A stretch of 64,000 nt of DNA from UBA7488 sp964414185. GTDB lineage: Bacteria; Pseudomonadota; Alphaproteobacteria; CAAHEQ01; UBA3637. The notes beneath the pieces are model-generated. The model worked only from the letters and a program-made list of their open reading frames with translations. It made no database searches and was not told the origin of the DNA. Below are positions 1-8,073 of this stretch, piece after piece. The stretch is from assembly GCA_964414185.1 (NCBI GenBank), contig CAYPVK010000008.1:17133-81132 (forward strand), read 5' to 3'. The translations under genes and the position numbers were made by a program. Each line of letters starts with the position of its first letter. Positions within the stretch are counted from its first letter, which is position 1.

Positions 1-2
1 TC

Positions 3-620
3 GTTGAATTTGAGCCCAAATCCATTTTAAGCGACAAAATCATTATTAAAAAAGTAGCTATCAATAAAACTTCGGCCGCTGCCGAAATTGACAAACGCGG
101 CGAAGTCAACATTATGGTGTTGCAACAAAATATCGAAAATTATTTGAATCAAGGTTCGGCAACAACCGCCGCCGATAAAAAAACATCGACAACGACATCC
201 GAAAGCGGCGGCAGTGGCAAAAAAGTCATCATTAAAGATTTAACGATTAATGATTCAAAATTGCAATTGGGCGTTATCGGCCAAGTGATGACAATTAATT
301 TGCCGAACATTCATAAAACGGGTATCGGCGAAGAAAAAGGCAAATCAAAAACAATGCCCGAAATGATTGCAACCGTTTTGTCTTATTTTTCGGAAGCTTC
401 CATCAAAGGAATTGCCCAATCCGGCAACCAAATGTTTATGCAAGGTTTGGAAAGCACCAAAGCCATACTTAACCAAGGAAAAGAAGCCGTAAACAAACAA
501 TTGGACGATGTAAAGGACAGTGCCGAAAAAATCGGCAGCGGCGTTAAAAATTCCGTCAAAGGAGTCGGCGATTCCGTTAAAAATGTCGGGCAAAGTTTGG
601 GCGGTATATTTAAAAAATAA
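3..620 (+). CDS. AsmA-like protein, C-terminal part (partial)
   Basis: The frame is open from the left edge, so only the last 205 residues are seen. The pattern of short beta-rich stretches (VIIKDLTINDSKLQL, then VMTINLPNIHKTGIGE) is that of the C-terminal domain of AsmA-family/DUF748 envelope proteins, which act in the periplasm or inner membrane in outer-membrane biogenesis and lipid transport. After about residue 120 there is a long hydrophilic, Lys/Gly/Val-rich tail with repeated SVK-GVGDSVKN-VG units that looks amphipathic or low-complexity. The stop codon is followed directly by a strong terminator, so this ends its transcription unit. Family assignment is by pattern only. Confidence 0.6.
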   Translation, partial: VEFEPKSILSDKIIIKKVAINKTSAAAEIDKRGEVNIMVLQQNIENYLNQGSATTAADKKTSTTTSESGGSGKKVIIKDLTINDSKLQLGVIGQVMTINLPNIHKTGIGEEKGKSKTMPEMIATVLSYFSEASIKGIAQSGNQMFMQGLESTKAILNQGKEAVNKQLDDVKDSAEKIGSGVKNSVKGVGDSVKNVGQSLGGIFKK

Positions 621-652
621 AGGACAATTATTTAAAAATTGCCCCTTTTCAT

Positions 653-690
653 AAAATAAGGTTGCCGTTTTTTTTCGGCAACCTTATTTT
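653..690 (+). terminator. Rho-independent terminator after the AsmA-like gene
   Basis: Perfect 15-bp inverted repeat AAAATAAGGTTGCCG (653-667) and CGGCAACCTTATTTT (676-690) around an 8-T loop. Because both arms carry A/T tails it can work in both directions, also for the broken pilin gene on the other strand. The left arm occurs again at 5044-5058. Confidence 0.85.
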
Positions 691-696
691 ATGCGA

Positions 697-1173
697 TTAT
701 TGATTTGATTTTATTAAGGCAGAGTAGTCGTGTGAAACGCGCGATATGTCCGTAATGGAATCTATGGCATTTCTTAAAGCCGGTTGATCCTCCTTCACAA
801 ATACCCTGACGCTCCCGTCATCCCATACCGAATACGTGGATTCATAGGGACCGATCACGATCACAGCATTATCAAAATTATACCGGTATGGTTCTGCTCT
901 CGTTTCGAGTTCATCGGCAACAGAGTATATGGCATCTTACCAAGCTTCATTGTCTTGAACCGTCGAACGGGCACTTTGGGCGGCAACAGACAACTTAGAT
1001 GCCATATCCAAAATTTCATTGGCACGGTAGCGGTTCATCGCCATCGTGTATCCCGCAATCGCGCCGATAGAAAGAACACCGATAATAGCCAAAACGCCGA
1101 GCATTTCGACCATTGAACGACCTTGTTCGCGCGACATTTCTTGTTTCGTCATTTTTTTCAAAAATCCGAACAT
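697..1173 (-). pseudogene. Type IV pilin-like protein A, interrupted by an in-frame stop
   Basis: The first 78 codons encode a prepilin-like N-terminus: a short basic leader, then G|RSMVEMLGVLAIIGVLS with the conserved Glu at +5 and a hydrophobic helix, followed by YTMAMNRYRANEI, almost the same as in the pilin at 25845-26291. Translation stops at a TAA at 937-939. The same frame then stays open for another 79 codons, down to a TAA at 697-699, encoding a plausible pilin C-domain (DAIYSVADELETRAEP... VRVFVKEDQ). A single nonsense mutation in a gene of about 158 codons explains this best. A ribosome-binding site AAAGGAG precedes the ATG. A base-calling error is also possible. Confidence 0.75.
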
Positions 1174-1483
1174 TATTTTTTCTCCTTTAAAAAATTTTTA
1201 AACAAAGGTCGTTAAGCCCGTTACGGTTTCATCATACTTTTTGTTAAGTATTTTTTCAATAAAAATTCACCCACCACCCTCTCCCCGTTTTTTGATAACT
1301 GTTTGTTTTATATTTGTTATTTAGTTAAAATTTTATTAAAAAGAACCTTGAAACGGCATTTTCAAAGGGCGGCATAAACTAAAGTATAAATTAAATTTTT
1401 ACAATACTCGATTCCCTTCCCACGCAATTTTGCAGATGTATTCGGACAAAGAAATATCGCGCTTTTTCACCAACCGTTCGGGA
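1174..1483. other. Intergenic, AT-rich; one short repeat
   Basis: No credible gene on either strand. It holds the ribosome-binding site of the broken pilin gene (on the minus strand just above 1173) and, at 1285-1313, a 29-base sequence that recurs downstream of parE. Nothing else is recognised. Confidence 0.5.
1285..1313 (+). repeat. Short dispersed repeat, copy 1
   Basis: CCG, a run of six T, then GATAACTGTTTGTTTTATAT. The same sequence with seven T occurs at 5056-5085, where it is joined to half of the terminator stem seen at 653-667. Confidence 0.7.
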
Positions 1484-1517
1484 TATAAAAAAGGCCGCCC
1501 GAAAAGGCGGCTTTTTA
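1484..1517 (-). terminator. Terminator of the PH-domain gene
   Basis: Minus-strand GCCGCC, loop, GGCGGC flanked by A and T tracts, 19 bases after the stop codon of the PH-domain gene. It is A/T symmetric and may work in both directions. Confidence 0.75.
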
Positions 1518-1535
1518 AAACAATTCAACAAAACA

Positions 1536-1997
1536 TTAATTTGCCAAACTTTCCAAAACGACCGTTCCTTTTTTCTGACGGGCAAGCGTGTAATTTTGGC
1601 GCAATGAATCGCGCACTAAATACGGCGACGGGATTTTTTCCATTACGATATTGCCCGTTTTATCCGTTGACGTGACACGAATGTTCCCGATGTTGGCCCA
1701 ACGATCAACCAACGATTGGTTCGTTGCGCTGTCAACAATACGGAATAATTCGATTTCATCGACATCCTTTGAAAAAATGCCACGGATAATAATTAACCGT
1801 TGGTTAGTCAATACATAGGCATTAAATGTGCGGATAAAATAAAGAACAATCAAAGAAATGCCTAAAGTAAAAACAGCCAACACCCAATGAACCGGATTAT
1901 ATTTCGCATCGGCAATTGAACCTGTCACATCCCATAAATATTGTTCGTCCGGATTAATGACTTCCCGAATAATTTCCATATTGGCACGACTTCCCAT
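1536..1997 (-). CDS. Membrane protein with bacterial PH domain (YdbS/YdbT-like)
   Basis: A 153-residue protein. The hydrophobic segment NPVHWVLAVFTLGISLIVLYFI (about 32-53 from the chosen start) forms one hairpin-like or single membrane span. It is followed by AYVLTNQRLIIIRGIFSKDVDEIELFRI, the characteristic start of a bPH_2 domain, through to about residue 135. Such proteins sit in the cytoplasmic membrane and their biochemical role is unknown. The start at 1997 (MGSRANMEI) is preferred over an upstream in-frame ATG because AAGGAG lies seven bases before it. It stands alone, with its own terminator. Confidence 0.75.
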   Translation of the reverse strand: MGSRANMEIIREVINPDEQYLWDVTGSIADAKYNPVHWVLAVFTLGISLIVLYFIRTFNAYVLTNQRLIIIRGIFSKDVDEIELFRIVDSATNQSLVDRWANIGNIRVTSTDKTGNIVMEKIPSPYLVRDSLRQNYTLARQKKGTVVLESLAN

Positions 1998-2307
1998 AAC
2001 AGTACTCCTTATAATATATAGCAAAAATTTCCGGTTAAACTTTACTCGAAAAAAATGAAAAAAACAAGTTTTATTTATAACCGATAATTTAAAAAAAAGC
2101 CCGATTCGCTAAAAATAAAATAAATAAAGAAAGTTTCGAATAAAAAAAAGCGCCCTTTCAAAGAAAGCTAGCATATTATCGTGTGCGTTTAGCATAAAGC
2201 TATATTTTTTTTAAAAAAAAATACATATAGTGCTGGATTTTATCAAAATGACGACCTAAGGTTATAGTGTTGAATAATTATTCATAACTTATAAAGGAGA
2301 CTAAAAA
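1998..2307. other. Intergenic between divergent genes
   Basis: AT-rich spacer between the PH-domain gene (minus) and the barrel gene (plus). It must hold both promoters, but no hexamer pair is convincing. An A/T-only dyad near 2200-2235 (a T run followed by an A run, flanked by TATA and ATATA) and a small CTTTC-AAA-GAAAG hairpin near 2155 are visible. The ribosome-binding site of the barrel gene, AAAGGAGA, lies at about 2292-2299. Confidence 0.4.
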
Positions 2308-2901
2308 ATGAAAAAATATCTATTATCCTCACTTGCCGTTATCGGTATCGTTGCCATGACATCGTCCGCATCCGCCGCTTTTTTGGGCGTCGGTGAAACC
2401 GGAACATACGGATTGGTCCAAGGTTCTTATGATTTCGGCCGTACAACCACAGGCGATTCGGGCACTTTCGGTGTCGGCGGCGGTTATCAATTAAACAACT
2501 GGTTGCGTGCTGACGCCATTTTGGCATACCGCGGTTGGGGTGATTTAAATTTCAAAAACGGCGGCAAAAACGATTATTGGGCCATTCCGTTATTGGTAAA
2601 CGCTTATGCCACAATGCCGGTCTATGAAGGATTGGGCGTATACATCATGGGCGGTATCGGCGGTTCGTACAACCGAGTTAAAAGCGGACACGGTGCCGGT
2701 GCAAAAAGCAAATTTGATTTTGCATGGAATGCCGGTGCAGGTATCGAATATGAATTTACAAATTGTTGGGTTGCCGATTTGGGTTACCGCTACACGGATT
2801 TGGGTGACGGAAAACTCGGCAGAAGAGACGGCTATGTCGGCAAAACGAAACAATCCATCAAATCAAATGATATTAAGCTGACATTGCGTTACATTTTCTG
2901 A
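2308..2901 (+). CDS. Outer-membrane beta-barrel protein
   Basis: A 197-residue precursor. Residues 1-23 are a clear signal peptide ending ASA|AFLG. The remainder alternates Gly/aromatic-rich beta strands (GTYGLVQGSYDFGRT, FGVGGGYQLNNWLRADAIL, GVYIMGGIGGSYNRV, WVADLGYRYTDLG) and ends in the C-terminal aromatic signature LTLRYIF that the BAM complex recognises. Size and pattern fit an eight-stranded barrel of the OmpA-like/Omp25 porin family. Ligand and role are unknown. It has a strong AAAGGAGA ribosome-binding site and its own terminator, consistent with an abundant, separately transcribed envelope protein. Confidence 0.85.
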   Translation: MKKYLLSSLAVIGIVAMTSSASAAFLGVGETGTYGLVQGSYDFGRTTTGDSGTFGVGGGYQLNNWLRADAILAYRGWGDLNFKNGGKNDYWAIPLLVNAYATMPVYEGLGVYIMGGIGGSYNRVKSGHGAGAKSKFDFAWNAGAGIEYEFTNCWVADLGYRYTDLGDGKLGRRDGYVGKTKQSIKSNDIKLTLRYIF

Positions 2902-2923
2902 TTTTTTTGTTAGGAAATGTTTT

Positions 2924-2954
2924 AAACGGGCGCCTTTCGGGCACCCGTTTTTTT
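2924..2954 (+). terminator. Terminator after the barrel gene
   Basis: AAACGGGCGCC (2924-2934) pairs with GGCACCCGTTT (2940-2950) with one G-T type mismatch, followed by a T run. Confidence 0.85.
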
Positions 2955-3033
2955 CTTGCTTTTTTATGCAAAATATTGTATATTTTTCCCATTCGAACAA
3001 CATATTAAATGATTTTTTTAAGCAAGGAAAAAT

Positions 3034-5022
3034 ATGTCGGATTTATTTAACGAAACGCAAAGCAAAACAGATTATTCCGCAAAAGACATTGAAGTATTGG
3101 AAGGATTGGAACCCGTCCGTAAACGCCCCGGCATGTATATCGGCGGCATCGACGAACGCGCATATCACCATTTGGTCGCCGAAATCATTGATAACGCAAT
3201 GGATGAAGCCGTTGCGGGATATGCAACGAATATTGAAGTAACCTTGTCGGCAAACGGTTATGTAACGGTTAAGGATAACGGCCGCGGTATTCCCGTCGAC
3301 CCGCATCCGAAATACCCGGGCAAATCCGCTTTGGAAGTTATTACGACCACTTTGCATTCGGGCGGCAAGTTCGGCGGCAACGCTTATGCCGTTTCGGGCG
3401 GATTGCACGGTGTCGGTTTGTCGGCGGTTAATGCATTGTCGGCGCACATGGTTATTGAAGTGGCTAAAGACAGAAAATTATATCGTCAGGAATATCGCCA
3501 AGGCAAACCCGTAACGGGCGTCGAATTTATCGGCGCGGTCAGTAATCGCCGCGGCACAAGCGTTTCATTTATTCCCGATACGGAAATTTTCGGCGACCAT
3601 GTACGCTTCAAACCGTCCGCTTTATATCGCATGGCTCGAACAAAAGCTTTCTTATTCCGCGGTGTGGAAGTCCGTTGGAATTGTGATGCCGAATTAATTA
3701 CGGGCGATGATAAAACGCCGACGGAACAAATTTTAAAATTCCCGAACGGTATTGCCGATTATTTGGATTTTTTGATGAAAGACCGTTCTTCATTGACGGC
3801 TAAACCGTTTACGGGCCGCGTTGAATTGCCGAATAATGCGGGTGCCGTCGAATGGGCAATTTGTTGGCCCGATGATTTTAAAGACGGATTTGCCTATACT
3901 TATTGCAACACGGTTTACACACCGTTGGGCGGTACGCATGAAACAGGTTTGCGCGCCGGGCTTACGAAATCCATCCGCGCGTATGCGGAAATGACGGGGA
4001 ACAAAAAAGCGGGCGAAATTACCGCCGATGACATTTTAAACACAGCGGGCGTCATGTTGTCCGTGTTCATCCGCGACCCGCAATTCCAAGGGCAAACCAA
4101 AGAAAAATTGGTCACAACCGGTGCAACGCGTTTGGTTGAAAATGCCGTTAAAGATCCTTTTGACCATTGGCTCAGCCGCGATGTCAAATCGGCAAACGCG
4201 TTGCTTGAATGGATTTTTGAACGCGCTGAAGAACGCAAACGCAAACGCAAATCCGTCGAAACGCAACGGGCGTCAGCAACGAAAAAATTACGTTTGCCGG
4301 GAAAATTGGCGGATTGTTCGCACACGTCGTCAGAAGGAACCGAAATGTTTATTGTCGAAGGGGATTCGGCCGGCGGGTCGGCAAAGCAGGCACGCGACCG
4401 TATGACTCAGGCGATTTTGCCTATCCGCGGCAAAATTTTGAACGTCATCAGCGCCAGCAACGACAAAATTTTGGCCAATGAAGAAATTAAGGACATTACC
4501 GAAGCATTGGGATGCGGTCGCCGTGATAAGTATAATGAAGAAGCTTTGCGTTATGACAAAGTCATTATTATGACCGATGCCGACGTGGACGGTGCCCATA
4601 TTGCATCATTATTAATGTCGTTCTTTTACCAAGAAATGCCGAAACTCATTGAAAACGGGCATTTATTTCTGGCTTTACCGCCGCTGTTCCGTTTGACGCA
4701 AGGCAGCAAATCCGTCTATGCTTCCGATGAAGAAGAAAAAGACGAATTATTGAAAAAAGAATTCAAAAACGCTAAAAATGTCGATATTTCAAGGTTTAAA
4801 GGTTTGGGCGAAATGCCGCCGTCACAATTAAAAGAAACAACAATGGATCCGAAAAAACGCACGTTATTGCGTGTTGCGATTCCGCACAAAGCAACCGAAG
4901 AGGATACGGAAGAATTTAACTATACGGCCGATATCGTGCAACGGTTGATGGGGAACAAGCCCGAATATCGTTTCCAATTTATCCAAGAACACGCAAAATT
5001 TGTGGAAAATTTGGATATCTGA
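3034..5022 (+). CDS. parE: DNA topoisomerase IV subunit B
   Basis: A 662-residue type IIA topoisomerase ATPase subunit. It hydrolyses ATP to drive strand passage with ParC when replicated chromosomes are unlinked. The GHKL ATPase domain shows EIIDNAMDEA (about 50-59), DNGRGIPV and GGLHGVGLSAVNALS. The transducer domain follows, then the TOPRIM domain with EGDSAGGSA and DADVDGAHI and the C-terminal SRFKGLGEM. The length is that of ParE rather than of the longer GyrB, and the ending VENLDI is usual for the family. A ribosome-binding site AAGGAA precedes the ATG. parC is not in the window. Confidence 0.93.
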   Translation: MSDLFNETQSKTDYSAKDIEVLEGLEPVRKRPGMYIGGIDERAYHHLVAEIIDNAMDEAVAGYATNIEVTLSANGYVTVKDNGRGIPVDPHPKYPGKSALEVITTTLHSGGKFGGNAYAVSGGLHGVGLSAVNALSAHMVIEVAKDRKLYRQEYRQGKPVTGVEFIGAVSNRRGTSVSFIPDTEIFGDHVRFKPSALYRMARTKAFLFRGVEVRWNCDAELITGDDKTPTEQILKFPNGIADYLDFLMKDRSSLTAKPFTGRVELPNNAGAVEWAICWPDDFKDGFAYTYCNTVYTPLGGTHETGLRAGLTKSIRAYAEMTGNKKAGEITADDILNTAGVMLSVFIRDPQFQGQTKEKLVTTGATRLVENAVKDPFDHWLSRDVKSANALLEWIFERAEERKRKRKSVETQRASATKKLRLPGKLADCSHTSSEGTEMFIVEGDSAGGSAKQARDRMTQAILPIRGKILNVISASNDKILANEEIKDITEALGCGRRDKYNEEALRYDKVIIMTDADVDGAHIASLLMSFFYQEMPKLIENGHLFLALPPLFRLTQGSKSVYASDEEEKDELLKKEFKNAKNVDISRFKGLGEMPPSQLKETTMDPKKRTLLRVAIPHKATEEDTEEFNYTADIVQRLMGNKPEYRFQFIQEHAKFVENLDI

Positions 5023-5043
5023 TAAAACTTGTTGTTTATATTG

Positions 5044-5085
5044 AAAATAAGGTTGCCGTTTTTTTGATAACTGTTTGTTTTATAT
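5044..5085 (+). repeat. Mosaic repeat: half terminator joined to dispersed repeat copy 2
   Basis: 5044-5058 is identical to the left terminator arm at 653-667, and it is followed by T7 as in that terminator. The right arm is missing. Instead the sequence continues as GATAACTGTTTGTTTTATAT, identical to 1294-1313. Just downstream of parE, it looks like a recombined 3' flank rather than a working terminator. Confidence 0.65.
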
Positions 5086-5231
5086 AATAAATTTATACAT
5101 CATTAAAAGATAAAAAAACAACATTTTGTCTATTTTATATATTGAATGAGTTTTACTTTTTTAAATTCGACTTGTGATAATTCTTAATTTATGGCATGAT
5201 GCTTACATTTATTTCATAAAGGACATTGTTC

Positions 5232-5807
5232 ATGAATACATCAAACATTATTACCATTTCGGGCGCGCTCGGCAGCGGTAAATCCACCGTCATGAAAATG
5301 TTGGCGGATAATTTAGGATACAAAACTTATTCAACCGGAAATGCTCAACGAAAAATTGCTTTAAAATACGGCGTGACAACTTTGGAATTAAACAAAATGG
5401 CCGATACAAATCCCGCCATTGATAAAGAAATAGACGGCGTTTTTTCATCGCTTCAAAATTCGGGGGAAAATTATGTAATCGATTCGCGCTTGGCTTTTCA
5501 TTTTTTGCCCGATTCGTTTAAAGTCAAATTAAATGTTTCCGTTGATGAAGCCGCACAACGCGTTTTTAACGATACAACCCGCACGTCCGAAACCAAATTC
5601 AAAACGATTGAAGATGCCAAAACGGCTTTGATTAATCGCCGTGCTTTAGAGATGACACGATTTATAAGCACTTACGGTGTCAATATCGATGATGAAAAAA
5701 ATTTTGATTTGGTTATTGATACAACCGATAAAACACCCGAAAAAATTTGTTCACAGATTATAAATGCATTTAAAAAGTCGCAATATTATCATGATACACA
5801 TATTTAA
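5232..5807 (+). CDS. Cytidylate kinase-like P-loop protein
   Basis: A 191-residue P-loop kinase with Walker A GALGSGKST (residues 11-19) and a mid-protein VIDSRLAFHF motif that matches the substrate-site region of the archaeal-type cytidylate kinase family. A LID-like region with Arg residues (about 110-140) follows. It probably phosphorylates a nucleoside monophosphate, but the window also carries a canonical cmk at 28978-29652, so this one may have another substrate. The ATG at 5232 lies nine bases after AAAGGA and is preferred to a TTG six bases upstream. Its N-terminus MNTSN is the same as that of era at 14241. Confidence 0.7.
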   Translation: MNTSNIITISGALGSGKSTVMKMLADNLGYKTYSTGNAQRKIALKYGVTTLELNKMADTNPAIDKEIDGVFSSLQNSGENYVIDSRLAFHFLPDSFKVKLNVSVDEAAQRVFNDTTRTSETKFKTIEDAKTALINRRALEMTRFISTYGVNIDDEKNFDLVIDTTDKTPEKICSQIINAFKKSQYYHDTHI

Positions 5808-5834
5808 CACCGCCATAAAATGTTAAATTAAAGC

Positions 5835-6726
5835 CTAACCGAATATGCCGCTTAAAAATAAAACAATTAAGATAATCGGTGCGGTAAAGCGCAATGTAAA
5901 GCGCAAATACCGTTTAAACAGCTTGCTCATGGGTTGCGCACCACGGTTCATATCGCGCACGATGATTGTTGAAATGACAAAGCCCGTAAATAACGTACAA
6001 AACCAACAATGCCATTGAATATGACCCCGTAAACGTGTCAATGGCACTGAATAAATCTTGGCCATGAATTTGAACGGACCACAATTTTGTAAAAGAGGCT
6101 AAAATAATTCCCGACCCGCACAAATTCAGTGCAATCATAATCAAAACGGCACGAAGGCGCGACATATTCATTTTGTCCGTCAACAAATTAATCAACGCTT
6201 CATGAATGGAAATTAAAGAGATCAACGCCGCCACAATCCAACCAGCTATGACCAAAACCGCCGCCGTCCAAAACAGTTGCATCCGAAACGAATCGGTCAA
6301 ACGTTCGAACAAGGCGCCATCCAATGCCCTGTGCGCAACCCCTATGACATGCGCACCGCCTTCAATCATATACATTAATGTCCAACCGGATACAATCGTG
6401 TAAATACTTGCAACCAACACAACGTTAATAGCAGCCAACGAACCGCCGAGCATGCCCCAAATTTTGGAAACTTTCTTTTTATTTTTGACGGCGGCCGCTT
6501 CAAATCCGTCGATAATATTCGTACCGGCAACACGCCCGAATGTCAAAGCTGCCAATAACAAGAAGTACCCGATACCGACCATACTGAGCACATACAGCAA
6601 TAAAAAAGCGCCACCGCCGTTTTGTCCGGTCAAATAAGGAAAGCGCCAAATATTGCCCAACCCGATAGCCGATCCCGCAGTCGCCAAAATAAACCCGATT
6701 TTTGATCCCCAATGTGTTTTGGTCAT
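5835..6726 (-). pseudogene. Sodium:neurotransmitter symporter family (SNF/NSS), decayed
   Basis: The N-terminus is a clear bacterial SNF transporter: GSKIGFILATAGSAIGLGN then IWRFPYLTGQNGGGAF, the TM1 sodium/substrate site. TM2 to about TM4 follow. The sequence then passes directly to a segment resembling TM8 (AALISLISIHEALINLLTDK), so a region expected to hold roughly TM5-TM7 is missing compared with the usual length of about 440-500 residues. Near 5980-6000 the frame also shifts: frame one reads into a nonsense tail ending at 5914, while another frame carries the expected last helix (FTGFVISTIIVRDM ... IILIVLFLSGIFG) to 5835. Both defects argue for a non-functional gene. AAGGGA precedes the ATG. 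Confidence 0.75.
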
Positions 6727-6798
6727 GTAAATTCCCTTAATTCAATATGTTTGTCAACCCTTATAATCAAAATCCGTTTTTAAACGAAATATTCCCCT

Positions 6799-7422
6799 TT
6801 ATTGCAATATTTTTTTTAAAATCGGCAACACGTCTTCCATCGTATGCGCTTGATAATCACAAACAATATCGGGCGGGACATGATCCCCGATGAAAATGCT
6901 GACCGCCCCCAAAGCTTCGGCCATTAACATATCGGACAATCCGTCACCGATTAAAATAATTTCATCGTAATCAATACCGTTCAAAGCATATCGGGCAAAT
7001 TCAAGCGCCGGTTTGCCTCCTCTGGTTTCATCCGACCCGACAATACGGGCAAAGTATGAAGCGACGCCCGATTTTTCAACTTCTTTCACCAAGTTTTGAT
7101 GCGCTTTGTTGCTTAAAATAATTTGCGGAATATGGCGCTCTTTTATATAATTAAGCGTTTGAAGGGTGCCGCCAAACAATTCCGCCAAATGGGAATACTT
7201 CGGATAAACGGAAATATAGTAATTAATTCCGTCCATCAAATTATCGCCGAAACTGCGTTGCCAAAATTCTCCGCGATGCACCGTCATGACATTTTTTAAA
7301 TCCGCTTCGGTTATATCGGGTAAATTAAAATGCCGCGCAACATCCTTTATCCCTTCCGAAACAGCCTTTTTAGTGTTCGATAACGTATTGTCCCAATCCC
7401 AAACAATAACGTATTTTTTCAT
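6799..7422 (-). CDS. HAD-superfamily phosphatase (Gph-like), copy 1
   Basis: A 207-residue haloacid-dehalogenase-type hydrolase. Motif I is DWDNT (D9 nucleophile, D11 acid/base), motif II is IILSNK (S104), motif III Lys is K137 in GGKPALEFA, and motif IV is IGDGLSD (D160, D164). A helical cap lies between motifs I and II. This suits phosphoester hydrolysis of a small metabolite such as phosphoglycolate, but the substrate cannot be told. It overlaps the preceding HAD gene by ATGA, and the two are clear paralogues sharing RGxFW and IPQI(I/V)LSN, so this is a tandem duplication in a three-gene operon. Confidence 0.82.
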   Translation of the reverse strand: MKKYVIVWDWDNTLSNTKKAVSEGIKDVARHFNLPDITEADLKNVMTVHRGEFWQRSFGDNLMDGINYYISVYPKYSHLAELFGGTLQTLNYIKERHIPQIILSNKAHQNLVKEVEKSGVASYFARIVGSDETRGGKPALEFARYALNGIDYDEIILIGDGLSDMLMAEALGAVSIFIGDHVPPDIVCDYQAHTMEDVLPILKKILQ

Positions 7423-8060
7423 ATTTTCCCTTCAATCAACCGTTTTAAAAATTCTAAAATTTGCCCATGTTCGCGGGCCAAATAATCATATTTAAAATCC
7501 GCACGTTCCTTTTGACCGATATAAATCATCCGCGCTCCGGCATTTTGTGCCGTCATTAAATCCGATTCGCCGTCACCGACCATAATTAATCGGTCATATG
7601 TTATGCCGGCGGTTGCCTTTTGAATTTGTTCAATATATGGCTTTCTATCCTTTTCACCCAATCCCAAACCGGTCAAACGCACAAAATACGTTTGCAATTC
7701 GGCACGCTTTGATTGTTCATCAAGCATTGCTTGGGGCATATTGCTTAAAACAATTTGCGGTATATTTTTATTTTTTAAATAATCCAAGGCCTTTTGAACG
7801 CCTTCATAAACATAAGGTTTATTTTGTTGATTATAGCCGTCAAAACGTTTGATAAAATAGTGATAAGGTTCATCAGCCTTTTGACCGAAACGGAATGTCC
7901 AAAACGCGCCGCGATACGCCCCCATCACACTTTGCAAATCATCATCCGTTATTTTCCCAATCCCATATTTATCGGCCATATCTTGCAATGCCAAGCGCGC
8001 AGATGCATGATTATCAATTATTGTCCCATCCCAATCCCATATCACAAGAGCGTTTTGCAT
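7419..8060 (-). CDS. HAD-superfamily phosphatase (Gph-like), copy 2
   Basis: A 213-residue paralogue of the next gene downstream. Motif I is DWDGT (D9, D11), motif II IVLSN, motif III the Lys of EKDRKPYIEQ and motif IV VGDGESDLMTA. The start at 8060 (MQNALVIW) is chosen because AAAAGGA lies eight bases before it and because the family motif I then falls at residue 9, as in the paralogue. A longer in-frame start at 8093 would overlap the upstream gene. It ends in an ATGA overlap with copy 1, so translation is probably coupled. The substrate is unknown. Confidence 0.82.
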   Translation of the reverse strand: MQNALVIWDWDGTIIDNHASARLALQDMADKYGIGKITDDDLQSVMGAYRGAFWTFRFGQKADEPYHYFIKRFDGYNQQNKPYVYEGVQKALDYLKNKNIPQIVLSNMPQAMLDEQSKRAELQTYFVRLTGLGLGEKDRKPYIEQIQKATAGITYDRLIMVGDGESDLMTAQNAGARMIYIGQKERADFKYDYLAREHGQILEFLKRLIEGKI

Positions 8061-8073
8061 ATTTCTAATCCTT

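Noticed and set aside
697..1173. Stop-codon reassignment or readthrough in pilin A
   Set aside because: The stop is TAA, and TAA ends many intact genes in this window; a mutation is simpler.
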